This document shows, one piece after another, positions 52,184 through 59,831 of a DNA stretch of 64,000 nt. The notes below the pieces were generated by a model. That model did not search any database. It was not told the origin of the DNA and saw nothing but the letters and a program-made list of their open reading frames with translations. Every line of letters begins with the position of its first letter. The first letter of the stretch is position 1. A program made the translations under genes and the position numbers. Source of the DNA: Lachnospiraceae bacterium (lineage in GTDB: Bacteria; Bacillota; Clostridia; Lachnospirales; Lachnospiraceae); contig JAGCVY010000083.1 in the NCBI GenBank assembly GCA_017962105.1, forward strand, positions 29,404 to 93,403. Direction: 5' to 3'.

Positions 52184-53422
52184 TCAGTCTGCGAACGCTT
52201 TCAACACCGCATCCGCCGTCTCTCCGACAGTGCCGTCCGTCTCCACGTGAGCATCGCAGGCCGTGCAGTAGATCGGGTACCGCTCCCGGTAGCGGGCCTC
52301 CAACGCCTCGCGGTTTGCGGAAAGAGGTCTTCCTTCCGTCGCCGTGATGGAGGAAAGGGGCCGGTCAAGGAAAATGATCCTGCCGTTTGCGCGGAGAGAG
52401 GCAACATTTTCCTCCCGAAGAACGGCTCCGCCGCCCGGGGCGATCACCTTGCCACCGGTTGCGGACAGCTCCCGGATCACTTCGGTCTCCAGATCCCGGA
52501 AGGCTTTTTCGCCCCGGGTTGCAAAGATCGTCGGAATGTCACATCCCGCCTTCTCCGTGATCACATCGTCGCAATCGACAAAGTCCCTTCCGAGGCGCTT
52601 TGCAAGAATTTTCCCGATGGTGGTCTTGCCGACGCCCGGCATCCCCGTGAGGATGAGATTTTCCTTCTGCAAAAGAAGCTCTTTATACACGCGCTCCGTG
52701 TCCGCCGGATCGCCCTTCTCCCCCGTAAAATGCTCCGCCGCTGCCGCCGCCTGACCGACCAGCATATACAGTCCGCCGGCCGCCTTTATGCCCCGGGCCT
52801 GCGCCGCCAGCACAAGCTTCGTGCGGAGGGGATTGTAGATGGCGTCCACCACTCCCGTGAGCTTCGGAAACGCCTCAAAGTCGATGGGGCACCCATCCCC
52901 GTTCGGATACATTCCGACCGGCGTAGCGTTGATGATAATCTGTGCATCGGCGTGGATCTCACGCGCCTCTTCATATGTGATACAGTTGTCTCGTTTCGTT
53001 CTGGATACACGCAGAACAGTCTCTGCGCCGAGGGATCCGGCGACGGTCATCGCCGTCTTCGAGGTTCCGCCGGAACCGAGGACAAGGACCTTCTTTCCGG
53101 CCGGATCGATACCCTCCCGGAGGATCAGATCCCGCATTCCGGTGTAGTCGGTGTTGTACCCGAAAAGCTTCCCGTCACGGTTCACGACCGTGTTCACCGC
53201 GCCGATCTCCCGGGCCGCCTCATCGATCTCATCGAGGTACGGGATCACGGTTTCCTTGTACGGGATCGTCACGTTAATGCCGCGGAACTCCCGCTTCGCA
53301 AGAAACTCCCGAACCTCGTCGGGACGGAGTTCCCGAAGCTCATAGTCGTACCCGCGAAGGCTTTTGTGGATCTCCCGCGAGAAGCTGTGACCTAATTTTT
53401 CGCCGATCAATCCGAATTCCAT
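52184..53422 (-). CDS. aroEK: fused shikimate dehydrogenase-shikimate kinase
   Basis: A 412-residue two-domain enzyme catalysing two successive shikimate steps. Residues 1-250 are AroE: GEKLGHSFS near 7, NVTIPYKE with the catalytic Lys, and VLGSGGTSKTA for NADP. Residues about 255-412 are AroK: LTGMPGVGKTTIGK (Walker A), DCDDVI, and IAPGGGAVLRE. No internal start or stop separates them, so this is a true fusion. Fusions of these two domains are uncommon in bacteria but known in some Clostridia. It lies 12 bases after aroC. Confidence 0.94.
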   Translation of the reverse strand: MEFGLIGEKLGHSFSREIHKSLRGYDYELRELRPDEVREFLAKREFRGINVTIPYKETVIPYLDEIDEAAREIGAVNTVVNRDGKLFGYNTDYTGMRDLILREGIDPAGKKVLVLGSGGTSKTAMTVAGSLGAETVLRVSRTKRDNCITYEEAREIHADAQIIINATPVGMYPNGDGCPIDFEAFPKLTGVVDAIYNPLRTKLVLAAQARGIKAAGGLYMLVGQAAAAAEHFTGEKGDPADTERVYKELLLQKENLILTGMPGVGKTTIGKILAKRLGRDFVDCDDVITEKAGCDIPTIFATRGEKAFRDLETEVIRELSATGGKVIAPGGGAVLREENVASLRANGRIIFLDRPLSSITATEGRPLSANREALEARYRERYPIYCTACDAHVETDGTVGETADAVLKAFAD

Positions 53423-53434
53423 CTCGTCCTCCGA

Positions 53435-54523
53435 TCACTGCAGTTTCCCGGCTTGCGCCAGAAGGTCCGCAGCCACGATCGCCGTCATGGCGTCCACGAC
53501 CGCGCGCACGCGGTGGACGATGCAGGGGTCATGCCGGCCCGAAGCCGCAAGGGTTGTCTCCGTATTTTCCCGGAAATTAACGGTCTCCTGCTCCCTGCCG
53601 ATGGTGGGCGTCGGCCGCACCGCACAGCGGAACAGGATCGGCATTCCGTTGGTGAGACCGCCGTTGATGCCGCCCGCATTGTTCGAGGTCGTCACGACAC
53701 GGCCGCCCGCATAGCGGAACGGATCGTTGGCCTCGCTTCCGCGCATCTTCGCAAGCCCGAAGCCCGCGCCGAACTCGATCCCCTTGATTCCGGGAATTGC
53801 AAACAGGGCGTGAGAGAGAAGACCCTCCACGCTGTCGAAAAACGGTTCTCCGATCCCCGCGGGAAGTCCTGTCACAGCCGTCTCGAGAATTCCTCCGACG
53901 CTGTCGGCGTCGGCTTTCGCAGCCATAATAGCCTCCTGCATATGCATTCCGGCGTCCGCATCCAAAACCGCAAAATCAAGTCCCGCCAGCAGTTCCAGAT
54001 CGCACGTAAGCTCCTCGCCGCAGCCGAGGTTCCGGTCCGTGATACCGGCGATCTCCGCGATGTGGGTCCCGATGAGGACTCCCTTCGCCCTCAGCGCCGG
54101 CATGAGGAGCGCGCCGGCAGCCACAACCGCCGCCGTGATCCGGCCGCTGAAATGTCCGCCTCCGCGGGTGTCATTGGCGCCGTTGTAACGGACAAACGCC
54201 GCGTAATCCGCGTGGGAAGGGCGTGCGATCGACGCCATCTTCTCGTAATCCGCGGAGCGGGTATCCTCGTTGGGAATACGGATGCATACCGGCGTCCCCG
54301 TGGTGTGTCCGTCCCGCACGCCGCTCTCAATGACGTACGGATCCGGCTCGCGCCGGGCCGTCGAGATGGCGCCCTGGGGCCGCCGCATCTCCAGATACCG
54401 GTCGATCACCGCCGTGTCAACCGGCAGCCCTGCCGGAAGACCGTCCACGACGCACCCAATGGAGGGGCCGTGGCTCTCGCCGAATATTGTCACCGAAATC
54501 GTATTTCCGAAGGTATTTTTCAT
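53435..54523 (-). CDS. aroC: chorismate synthase
   Basis: A 362-residue enzyme making chorismate from EPSP with reduced flavin. MKNTFGNTISVTIFGESHGP at the start, RPSHADYAAFVRYN, and the RGGGHFSGRITA signature near 130 identify it. The ATG at 54523 follows AAGGAG; the open frame extends upstream but without a site. It follows aroB by 28 bases. Confidence 0.96.
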   Translation of the reverse strand: MKNTFGNTISVTIFGESHGPSIGCVVDGLPAGLPVDTAVIDRYLEMRRPQGAISTARREPDPYVIESGVRDGHTTGTPVCIRIPNEDTRSADYEKMASIARPSHADYAAFVRYNGANDTRGGGHFSGRITAAVVAAGALLMPALRAKGVLIGTHIAEIAGITDRNLGCGEELTCDLELLAGLDFAVLDADAGMHMQEAIMAAKADADSVGGILETAVTGLPAGIGEPFFDSVEGLLSHALFAIPGIKGIEFGAGFGLAKMRGSEANDPFRYAGGRVVTTSNNAGGINGGLTNGMPILFRCAVRPTPTIGREQETVNFRENTETTLAASGRHDPCIVHRVRAVVDAMTAIVAADLLAQAGKLQ

Positions 54524-54551
54524 GGACAAACTCCTTTCGTCCGCCGTAAGA

Positions 54552-55580
54552 TCATCCTCGTACAACTGTGGCAATCCGTCTCCGGAGCTGCTCCGGATCC
54601 ATCCGATGAAAATCAAAGGTTCCCGGTTCCCTGCAAAGCACCGTCATAACGGCGATTCCCTCCGACTTTTTATCGTGGGCGCACAGCGCAAGCACCTCGT
54701 CGGGGTCGCACTCCGCCTCGTGGGGCAGCCCGAGCTTATCAAGCACCGGAACAAGCCGCTCCCGAAGCCTGTCGGAACACAGGGCCGTCATGCCAATCGC
54801 CACGCACTCGCCATGGAGAAGCGTTCCGCCGCAGGCAAGCTCGATCCCGTGGCCGATGGTATGTCCGAAGTTGAGCACGCGGCGAAGTCCGCTCTCGCGC
54901 TCATCCTCCTCCACAACCGCTTTCTTGATCCGGATCGCACGCTCACAGATCTCATCGAGATGCATAAACGGATCCTCTTTTTCAAACAGTTCAAACAGCT
55001 TCGCATCGCTTGTCAGCGACATTTTCAAAGCCTCCGAAAGACCGTTGACCACATGGCGCTTCGGAAGCGTCGCCAGAGTATCGTGGTCGATGATGACCAT
55101 GGCAGGCGGGTAAAATGCCCCGACCGCGTTCTTCACGCCCGCAAAATCAATCGCGGTCTTTCCGCCGACGGAGGAATCCACCTGAGACAGCACCGTCGTG
55201 GGTACATTGATCCACTCGATGCCGCGCATGTACAGTGCCGCTGCCAGGCCGGTCATGTCGCCGACCACTCCGCCGCCCACCGCGATCACGCGGTCCCTGC
55301 GGGTCGCACGGAGCTCCACGAGCTTCTCGAGGATCATCGTGAGCGACTCCATGTTCTTGTGCTCCTCGCCCTGGGGGAGCGTCAGGATCTCCGCCCTGCC
55401 GTTCGCCCTGCAGGCCGCTGCCACGGTCTCCGCATACTGCGCAGGAACGCCGTCGTCCGTCACGATCAGGGAAAGTTTCCCTGCGCCGCTCTCGCCGATC
55501 AGCTCGCCGACTCTCGCAAGAGCGCCTCGCTCCATTATGATGTCGTACCCGCCGTCGCGGGTTTTCACCGGGATTACCAT
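54552..55580 (-). CDS. aroB: 3-dehydroquinate synthase
   Basis: A 342-residue enzyme converting DAHP to 3-dehydroquinate with NAD and a metal. GGGVVGDMTGLAAALYMRGIEW near 100 (first and last G and W) and the metal ligands in EALKMSL and RRVLNFGHTIGHGIE are visible. AAGGAG precedes the start. It is the second gene after the attenuator of the aromatic operon. Confidence 0.95.
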   Translation of the reverse strand: MVIPVKTRDGGYDIIMERGALARVGELIGESGAGKLSLIVTDDGVPAQYAETVAAACRANGRAEILTLPQGEEHKNMESLTMILEKLVELRATRRDRVIAVGGGVVGDMTGLAAALYMRGIEWINVPTTVLSQVDSSVGGKTAIDFAGVKNAVGAFYPPAMVIIDHDTLATLPKRHVVNGLSEALKMSLTSDAKLFELFEKEDPFMHLDEICERAIRIKKAVVEEDERESGLRRVLNFGHTIGHGIELACGGTLLHGECVAIGMTALCSDRLRERLVPVLDKLGLPHEAECDPDEVLALCAHDKKSEGIAVMTVLCREPGTFDFHRMDPEQLRRRIATVVRG

Positions 55581-55633
55581 AGTGACTCCTTTTCCTCCGA
55601 ATCCGACGACCTGCCGGATGGTTTCCGCCCTGA

Positions 55634-56722
55634 CTACAGCCTTACTTCCTGCTCATAGCTTCCGAGCACCTTCAGGTCGTGGCAACACTCCTTCAGTGCC
55701 GTTACCATCGCCTGTCCCGCAGGGCTTGCGATGTTGCCCTCGCTCTCCGCGTAGAAGTAGTACTCCCACGCCAGCTCCTTGCGCGGGCGGCTCTTGAGGG
55801 CCCGCAGGTTAAACCCGTGCTCGCCGATGACGTTGATGGCCCGGCCGAGGGATCCGGCCGCGTTGTTGACCGAGAAGAGCATCAGGAATCGCCCGTCATC
55901 CGCGCTGGGCTCACGCTTCTCGCGGGTAAACACCGCAAAGCGCGTCGTGTTGTTGCTGTTGTCGTTGATGTGGCTCTCCAAAACCTTCAGCCCGAACTTG
56001 GCCGCTGCCTCGGCGCTTCCGATGGCCGTCAGGTCATGCCGTCCGGCAGCCGCTACCATCTTCGCCGCAACCGCCGTGTTGACCGCCTCCTCCGTGGTAA
56101 ACCCGTGCTTCTCCAGATAGTTTGCGCACTGTCCGAGAGCCTGCTCGTGGCTTACGACCGTCCGCACCTCATCCATCGTGGTCCCCTTGACCGCGAGGAG
56201 GTTGTGGACAATCTCAACCTCGTACACACCGGAGACGTATAATTTGCCGAAATACGCGAGATCCAAAACCCGCCCGACATCGCCGTTCTGGCTGTTCTCA
56301 ATGGGGAGCACCGCGCAGTCGCAGGTTCCGTCCTCCACGGCTTTGTACGCCGCCGCAAAATCCGCGTGCGGAACCGCCGTCGCATCGGGGAAGATCTTCT
56401 CCGCCGCGATGTTGGCAAATGCCCCTTCCACGCCGCTGTACGCCACGCGCATTCCGTCCAGAAGCCGATGCTGGTAGCTCTTGGAAATCCCGATGGTCTC
56501 CCGCAGGAAACTCACATAGAACGGCCGCAGCGACTCATCCCCGATGAGTCCCGCCTCCTCGCGAAGGATCTCCTCCTCCCGGGACCGGTCCGTGATCGGA
56601 AGGCCGTGGGCCTTCTTGTACGCCGCCACCGTGCGCACCGCCGCCATGCGTTTTTCAAACACCTTAGCAAGCTCACGGTCCGCCTCGCTGATAATTGCTC
56701 TTGCCTGTTCCAGTTCTGTCAT
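55634..56722 (-). CDS. pheA: bifunctional chorismate mutase/prephenate dehydratase
   Basis: A 362-residue P-protein for phenylalanine synthesis. Residues 1-90 are an AroQ chorismate mutase helix bundle (RAIISEADRELAKVFEKRMA). Residues about 95-270 are prephenate dehydratase, with VAYSGVEGAFAN, IENSQNGDVG and TTRFAVF. The C-terminal ACT domain (about 280-360, LMLFSVNNAAGSLGRAINV) should bind Phe for feedback inhibition. The start at 56722 follows AAGGAAGG. It is directly downstream of a Phe/Tyr leader peptide and terminator. Confidence 0.96.
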   Translation of the reverse strand: MTELEQARAIISEADRELAKVFEKRMAAVRTVAAYKKAHGLPITDRSREEEILREEAGLIGDESLRPFYVSFLRETIGISKSYQHRLLDGMRVAYSGVEGAFANIAAEKIFPDATAVPHADFAAAYKAVEDGTCDCAVLPIENSQNGDVGRVLDLAYFGKLYVSGVYEVEIVHNLLAVKGTTMDEVRTVVSHEQALGQCANYLEKHGFTTEEAVNTAVAAKMVAAAGRHDLTAIGSAEAAAKFGLKVLESHINDNSNNTTRFAVFTREKREPSADDGRFLMLFSVNNAAGSLGRAINVIGEHGFNLRALKSRPRKELAWEYYFYAESEGNIASPAGQAMVTALKECCHDLKVLGSYEQEVRL

Positions 56723-56751
56723 GGAAACCACCTTCCTTCGGCCCAAATAAT

Positions 56752-56796
56752 AGAAAAATCCGCAAAATTCCGAAAACACATTCGGAACACGCGGAT
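56752..56796 (-). terminator. attenuator terminator of the aromatic operon
   Basis: On the minus strand ATCCGC (56796-56791) pairs with GCGGAT (56763-56758) and TTCCGAA (56787-56781) with TTCGGAA (56774-56768), then TTTTTCTATTATT. It lies between the leader peptide and pheA. Just upstream, GGACTGC inside the leader ORF can pair with GCAGTCC adjoining the terminator arm, and TTTGCTT pairs with AAGCAAA inside that hairpin. Confidence 0.85.
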
Positions 56797-56825
56797 CAGG
56801 ACTGCTTATTTGCTTGAATCACTCT

Positions 56826-56885
56826 TCACGAAGCAAACCGGCAGTCCACTGTAAAATAATAAAAGTAAAAGCTCTTCGTAAACAT
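56826..56885 (-). CDS. Phe/Tyr leader peptide of the aromatic operon
   Basis: A 19-codon ORF, MFTKSFYFYYFTVDCRFAS, with five Phe and three Tyr, six of them in residues 6-11. GAAAGGGG precedes the ATG. It is transcribed from a strong promoter at 56968-56940 and is followed by a hairpin overlapping its end and by the terminator at 56752. This is the textbook plan of ribosome-mediated attenuation of pheA by charged Phe-tRNA (and perhaps Tyr-tRNA). A clear antiterminator pairing was not resolved by eye. Confidence 0.85.
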   Translation of the reverse strand: MFTKSFYFYYFTVDCRFAS

Positions 56886-56939
56886 ACCGCTTTGCCCCTT
56901 TCTGCCGTCCTTTTCGTCAGTGACGGCTATCTGCGACAC

Positions 56940-56968
56940 ATAATACCCTTGCACAGGGCATTTGTCAA
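56940..56968 (-). promoter_or_regulatory. promoter of the aromatic operon
   Basis: TTGACA (56968-56963), 17-base spacer, TATTAT (56945-56940) on the minus strand. A perfect 13-base inverted repeat flanks it: gtttacgaagagc at 56978-56990 and gctcttcgtaaac at 56871-56883. Confidence 0.88.
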
Positions 56969-56979
56969 GCATTTTCCGT

Positions 56980-58362
56980 TTACGAAGAGCCTTCTTTTCC
57001 GTTTTCCGAAGGGCTTCCCTTTATGATAATTCCGCCGCAGTTCCTGCAGTACTTGTCGCCGGGAGCATTCTCGTATCCGCAGTCGCAGACCGTCCTCAAC
57101 AGCTTCCCGCAGCTTCTGCAGTAGTTCACACTCTCAAAGTTCTCACAGCCGCAGTCACATCTCGTTAACAGCCTTCCGCCGCAGGTACTGCAAAATGTCG
57201 CATGCGGCGGGTTGGCGGAACCGCAGGTGCACCGTTTCTTTAGGAGCACGCCGCAGTTTCGGCAGAAGGAAGCGAACAACGGATTGGCCGTCCCGCAGGC
57301 GCATTTTCTCCGGAGGATCCCTCCGCATTTACGGCAGAACAGCGCATCCGGAGCGTTATCGGATCCGCAGGTGCAGCCGCCCCGAAGGATCACGCCGCAG
57401 TTTTTGCAATATGTAGCGTGCAGGTTGTTCAGGGCCCCGCAGGAGCATTCCTTCAAGAGACGCCCTCCGCAGCTTTTGCAATATACCGCATCGGGATCGT
57501 TCTCAAACCCGCACGCGCAATGGCGGCGGTGCTCGATCATCGCTCTGCGGATTTTCTTCCCGCCCGGAACCTTCGAAACCCCGGACATGACGACGCCCTT
57601 TGCGGAATCGAATTTCTCGCCGACTGCGTCGCCCAGTTCATTCCAGGCCTGACGGCGGAGTTCCCTGCGATACGCGCGGTCCTCTTTCCGGCGGGTTGCC
57701 TCTTCATTGATCTCTTTGACATGATCCGCAAAATGTTCATACATCCGGTCGTCCGAAGCGATGTCCATCAGCCATTTTCCGCAATGGAAGCAGGAAAAGG
57801 AATCCTTCGGAACATCGTTGCGGCAGCGCGGGCAGCGGATCATTCCCTCGGGGACAGGAGCCACCACCGGGATCTCAGCGGGCGGGACGTTCGGCGCAGG
57901 CTCTTCGGTTCCGGTCTGAAGGATTCTCCGAAATGTCTCGAAATCTTCCTCGTCCTCCGCCACCAATCTCTTTCCGCATCGGTCGCAAAATACGGAAGTA
58001 TCCGGATTGTCGCTCCGACAACCCCTGCAGCGGATCATCCCCGGCGGCACCGGAGCCGCGATCGGGTTCTCGTTGGGCTCCACTTTCGGAAGCAGGTCCT
58101 CCCGCTTCACCAGATCGGCGTAATCCCCCTCCGCCTCCGGATACGGAACGTACCGAAGCGGCATCCCGCAGACTTCACAGATCGTGCCCTCAGCGGGATT
58201 CGAATGCCAGCAGTAGGAGCAGCGGATCTTCTTCTCTCCCTTCGGGTCCAGCACAGGCTCCGTGCCCATGGAGAGGACGTCTTCCTTGGGAAGAAACTCG
58301 CCGCAGAACTCACATACAACGGCATAATCCGGATTGTCACAATTACAAAAGATACAGCGCAT
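56980..58362 (-). CDS. protein with eleven zinc ribbons
   Basis: A 460-residue protein of unknown function. I count eleven Cys4 zinc-ribbon units of the form CxxC (or CxC) ... CxxC. Four are spaced along the first 215 residues (for example CIFCNCDNPDYAVVCEFC) and seven are tandem in the last 180 (CTCGSDNAPDALFCRKC and similar). A charged helical segment with EEATRRKEDRAYRRELRRQ separates the two groups. No membrane segment or catalytic motif is seen. Such arrays bind zinc and probably scaffold proteins or nucleic acids. The start at 58362 follows AAAGG; a structured leader and promoter lie upstream. Confidence 0.8.
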   Translation of the reverse strand: MRCIFCNCDNPDYAVVCEFCGEFLPKEDVLSMGTEPVLDPKGEKKIRCSYCWHSNPAEGTICEVCGMPLRYVPYPEAEGDYADLVKREDLLPKVEPNENPIAAPVPPGMIRCRGCRSDNPDTSVFCDRCGKRLVAEDEEDFETFRRILQTGTEEPAPNVPPAEIPVVAPVPEGMIRCPRCRNDVPKDSFSCFHCGKWLMDIASDDRMYEHFADHVKEINEEATRRKEDRAYRRELRRQAWNELGDAVGEKFDSAKGVVMSGVSKVPGGKKIRRAMIEHRRHCACGFENDPDAVYCKSCGGRLLKECSCGALNNLHATYCKNCGVILRGGCTCGSDNAPDALFCRKCGGILRRKCACGTANPLFASFCRNCGVLLKKRCTCGSANPPHATFCSTCGGRLLTRCDCGCENFESVNYCRSCGKLLRTVCDCGYENAPGDKYCRNCGGIIIKGSPSENGKEGSS

Positions 58363-58413
58363 TGTTACCTTTCTCCAAAACACCGGTATCGTGTTGATCA
58401 CAGCCGCTTCAAT

Positions 58414-58524
58414 CAAGAACGCCATCGGCGTTCTTGCCGCGGCGTGTGCAGTGCGAAGCACCTTCCTTTGCACACGCCTGCGATCCCGCCGGAGGCTTTG
58501 TTACGGCCGGGGGCCGTAACAAAG
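58414..58524 (-). other. three strong hairpins in the leader of the zinc-ribbon gene
   Basis: Between the promoter at 58573-58545 and the gene lie caagaacgcc-atc-ggcgttcttg (58414-58436), ggcgtgtgca...tgcacacgcc (58441-58478) with an inner gtgc-gaa-gcac hairpin, and ctttgttacggcc-ggg-ggccgtaacaaag (58496-58524). No U-run follows them, so they are not ordinary terminators. They could be a structured leader RNA or a repeat. Confidence 0.6.
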
Positions 58525-58544
58525 CGGCCGCCCGGTTTCGAAAT

Positions 58545-58573
58545 AGAATACCACGGCGGCCGCAAAATGTCAA
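58545..58573 (-). promoter_or_regulatory. promoter of the zinc-ribbon gene
   Basis: TTGACA (58573-58568), 17-base spacer, TATTCT (58550-58545) on the minus strand. Confidence 0.8.
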
Positions 58574-58600
58574 TAGCATTTACCTTCTCGGAGCGCAGGA

Positions 58601-59032
58601 TTATTTTCCTTCGACCTTACGGATAAACTGAATCTGCGGGCTCTTCTCGTCGATCTGCATCAGCTCGATCTTAATCCCGTCGGGATCGTGGGTCCAGCAC
58701 TGCCAGTTGTAGTCCGCGCCCTGCTTCGGAGCGTCATCCTGCGGCGCGCCGGTCTCGACGATTTTCCGCCAGGCCTCTTCTATGTCATCCACCGCGACAC
58801 AGATGTGGAAGAAGCCGATGTTCTCATCCCGGTACGGATTTTCCTTCGTCGCGCCGTAGAACAGCTCGATGAACTGGCCTCCGCCGCCGTAGAGATACAC
58901 GATCCACGGCTCTCCGTTCTCCGGCCTGGGGATGTCGAAGGCGCGGCGGAATCCGAGGGTCTCCTCGTAAAATGCCACCGTCTTATCCATGTCCTTAACG
59001 TTAAATGCTGCGTGTCCGATTCCTGTTACCAT
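58601..59032 (-). CDS. VOC-family (glyoxalase-like) protein
   Basis: A 143-residue vicinal-oxygen-chelate protein with two beta-alpha-beta-beta-beta modules. GIGHAAFNVKDMDKTVAFYEETLGF opens the first (residues 4-28, seen as G4 to F28), and IGFFHICVAVDDIEEAWRKI opens the second; the metal ligands are likely His7, Glu near 60, His near 75 and Glu near 127. It may act as glyoxalase I or on another small substrate such as a lactoylthiol. The start at 59032 follows AGGAGG. It stands alone between the zinc-ribbon gene and a membrane protein. Confidence 0.82.
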   Translation of the reverse strand: MVTGIGHAAFNVKDMDKTVAFYEETLGFRRAFDIPRPENGEPWIVYLYGGGGQFIELFYGATKENPYRDENIGFFHICVAVDDIEEAWRKIVETGAPQDDAPKQGADYNWQCWTHDPDGIKIELMQIDEKSPQIQFIRKVEGK

Positions 59033-59173
59033 AGCTATTCCTCCTTGTGCCTGTACGGTTCTTCGAAAAATAACGGCTCTGTACCCGTACTTTTTCTGAA
59101 TCATAGCATTGATCTCAAGCGCAAAGAATGGAGAATGTCAGCCTGCACACGCAGTATTGGATACAATTCCCGG

Positions 59174-59830
59174 TCAGACGTACTCCGACGGGGACAGCAG
59201 ATAGACCGCTCCCAAAAGGAGCAGAAGCGTCACCTCGATCTGCACCGCCGCCAGGAACGCGTATCCGCCCTGATTCCTGATCAGGAACGCCCCGATCCCG
59301 GTAACCGGATCCGACCAGAGTCCGTACGGCTCAACGACAATCTCGGTTTCACTGCTCCGGGATTCATCAATCTTCCCGTAAATCTCAATCGCCTCTTCAC
59401 GACCCTCGGTTTTGTCCCAATACGACGCACCGGCCGGGATCAGGATATCCGGGACCGGAGCGCCGGCTTCCCCGGCCTTCACATCGGAACGATAACGGTC
59501 ATAGGTTATTACATAGCCCTCGCCATCATCAATATAACCGTGACTGATGAAATCCACATAACGATACGGTCCGTACTCGATGTGCTCATATCCGGCGATA
59601 AAGGCCTCATTTTCCAACTCCCGAAGGACTGTTCTTGCCGCATTTTCCCGTTTTTGCAGCACCTCCCGTCCGTAGAGAACGATTGCAAAAAACGCGATTA
59701 CGGGAAATGCGATGACACAGCCGCGCATGAACTTCCACAGCCTGCCGAGGCGTTTCTGCTTCTTCGGGATGTAGCCGTCCTCCCAGGTCTTTTTCACGGA
59801 TGGCATCTGCTTCTGTTTCTGTTTCTTCAT
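59174..59830 (-). CDS. membrane protein of unknown function
   Basis: A 218-residue protein with a Lys/Gln-rich N-terminus, a membrane helix near 38-55 (CVIAFPVIAFFAIVLYG), an external middle region and a second helix near 190-210 (FLAAVQIEVTLLLLLGAVYLL). I recognise no family. It begins two bases after the MATE stop codon, so the two are co-transcribed. Confidence 0.65.
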   Translation of the reverse strand: MKKQKQKQMPSVKKTWEDGYIPKKQKRLGRLWKFMRGCVIAFPVIAFFAIVLYGREVLQKRENAARTVLRELENEAFIAGYEHIEYGPYRYVDFISHGYIDDGEGYVITYDRYRSDVKAGEAGAPVPDILIPAGASYWDKTEGREEAIEIYGKIDESRSSETEIVVEPYGLWSDPVTGIGAFLIRNQGGYAFLAAVQIEVTLLLLLGAVYLLSPSEYV

Positions 59831-59831
59831 C

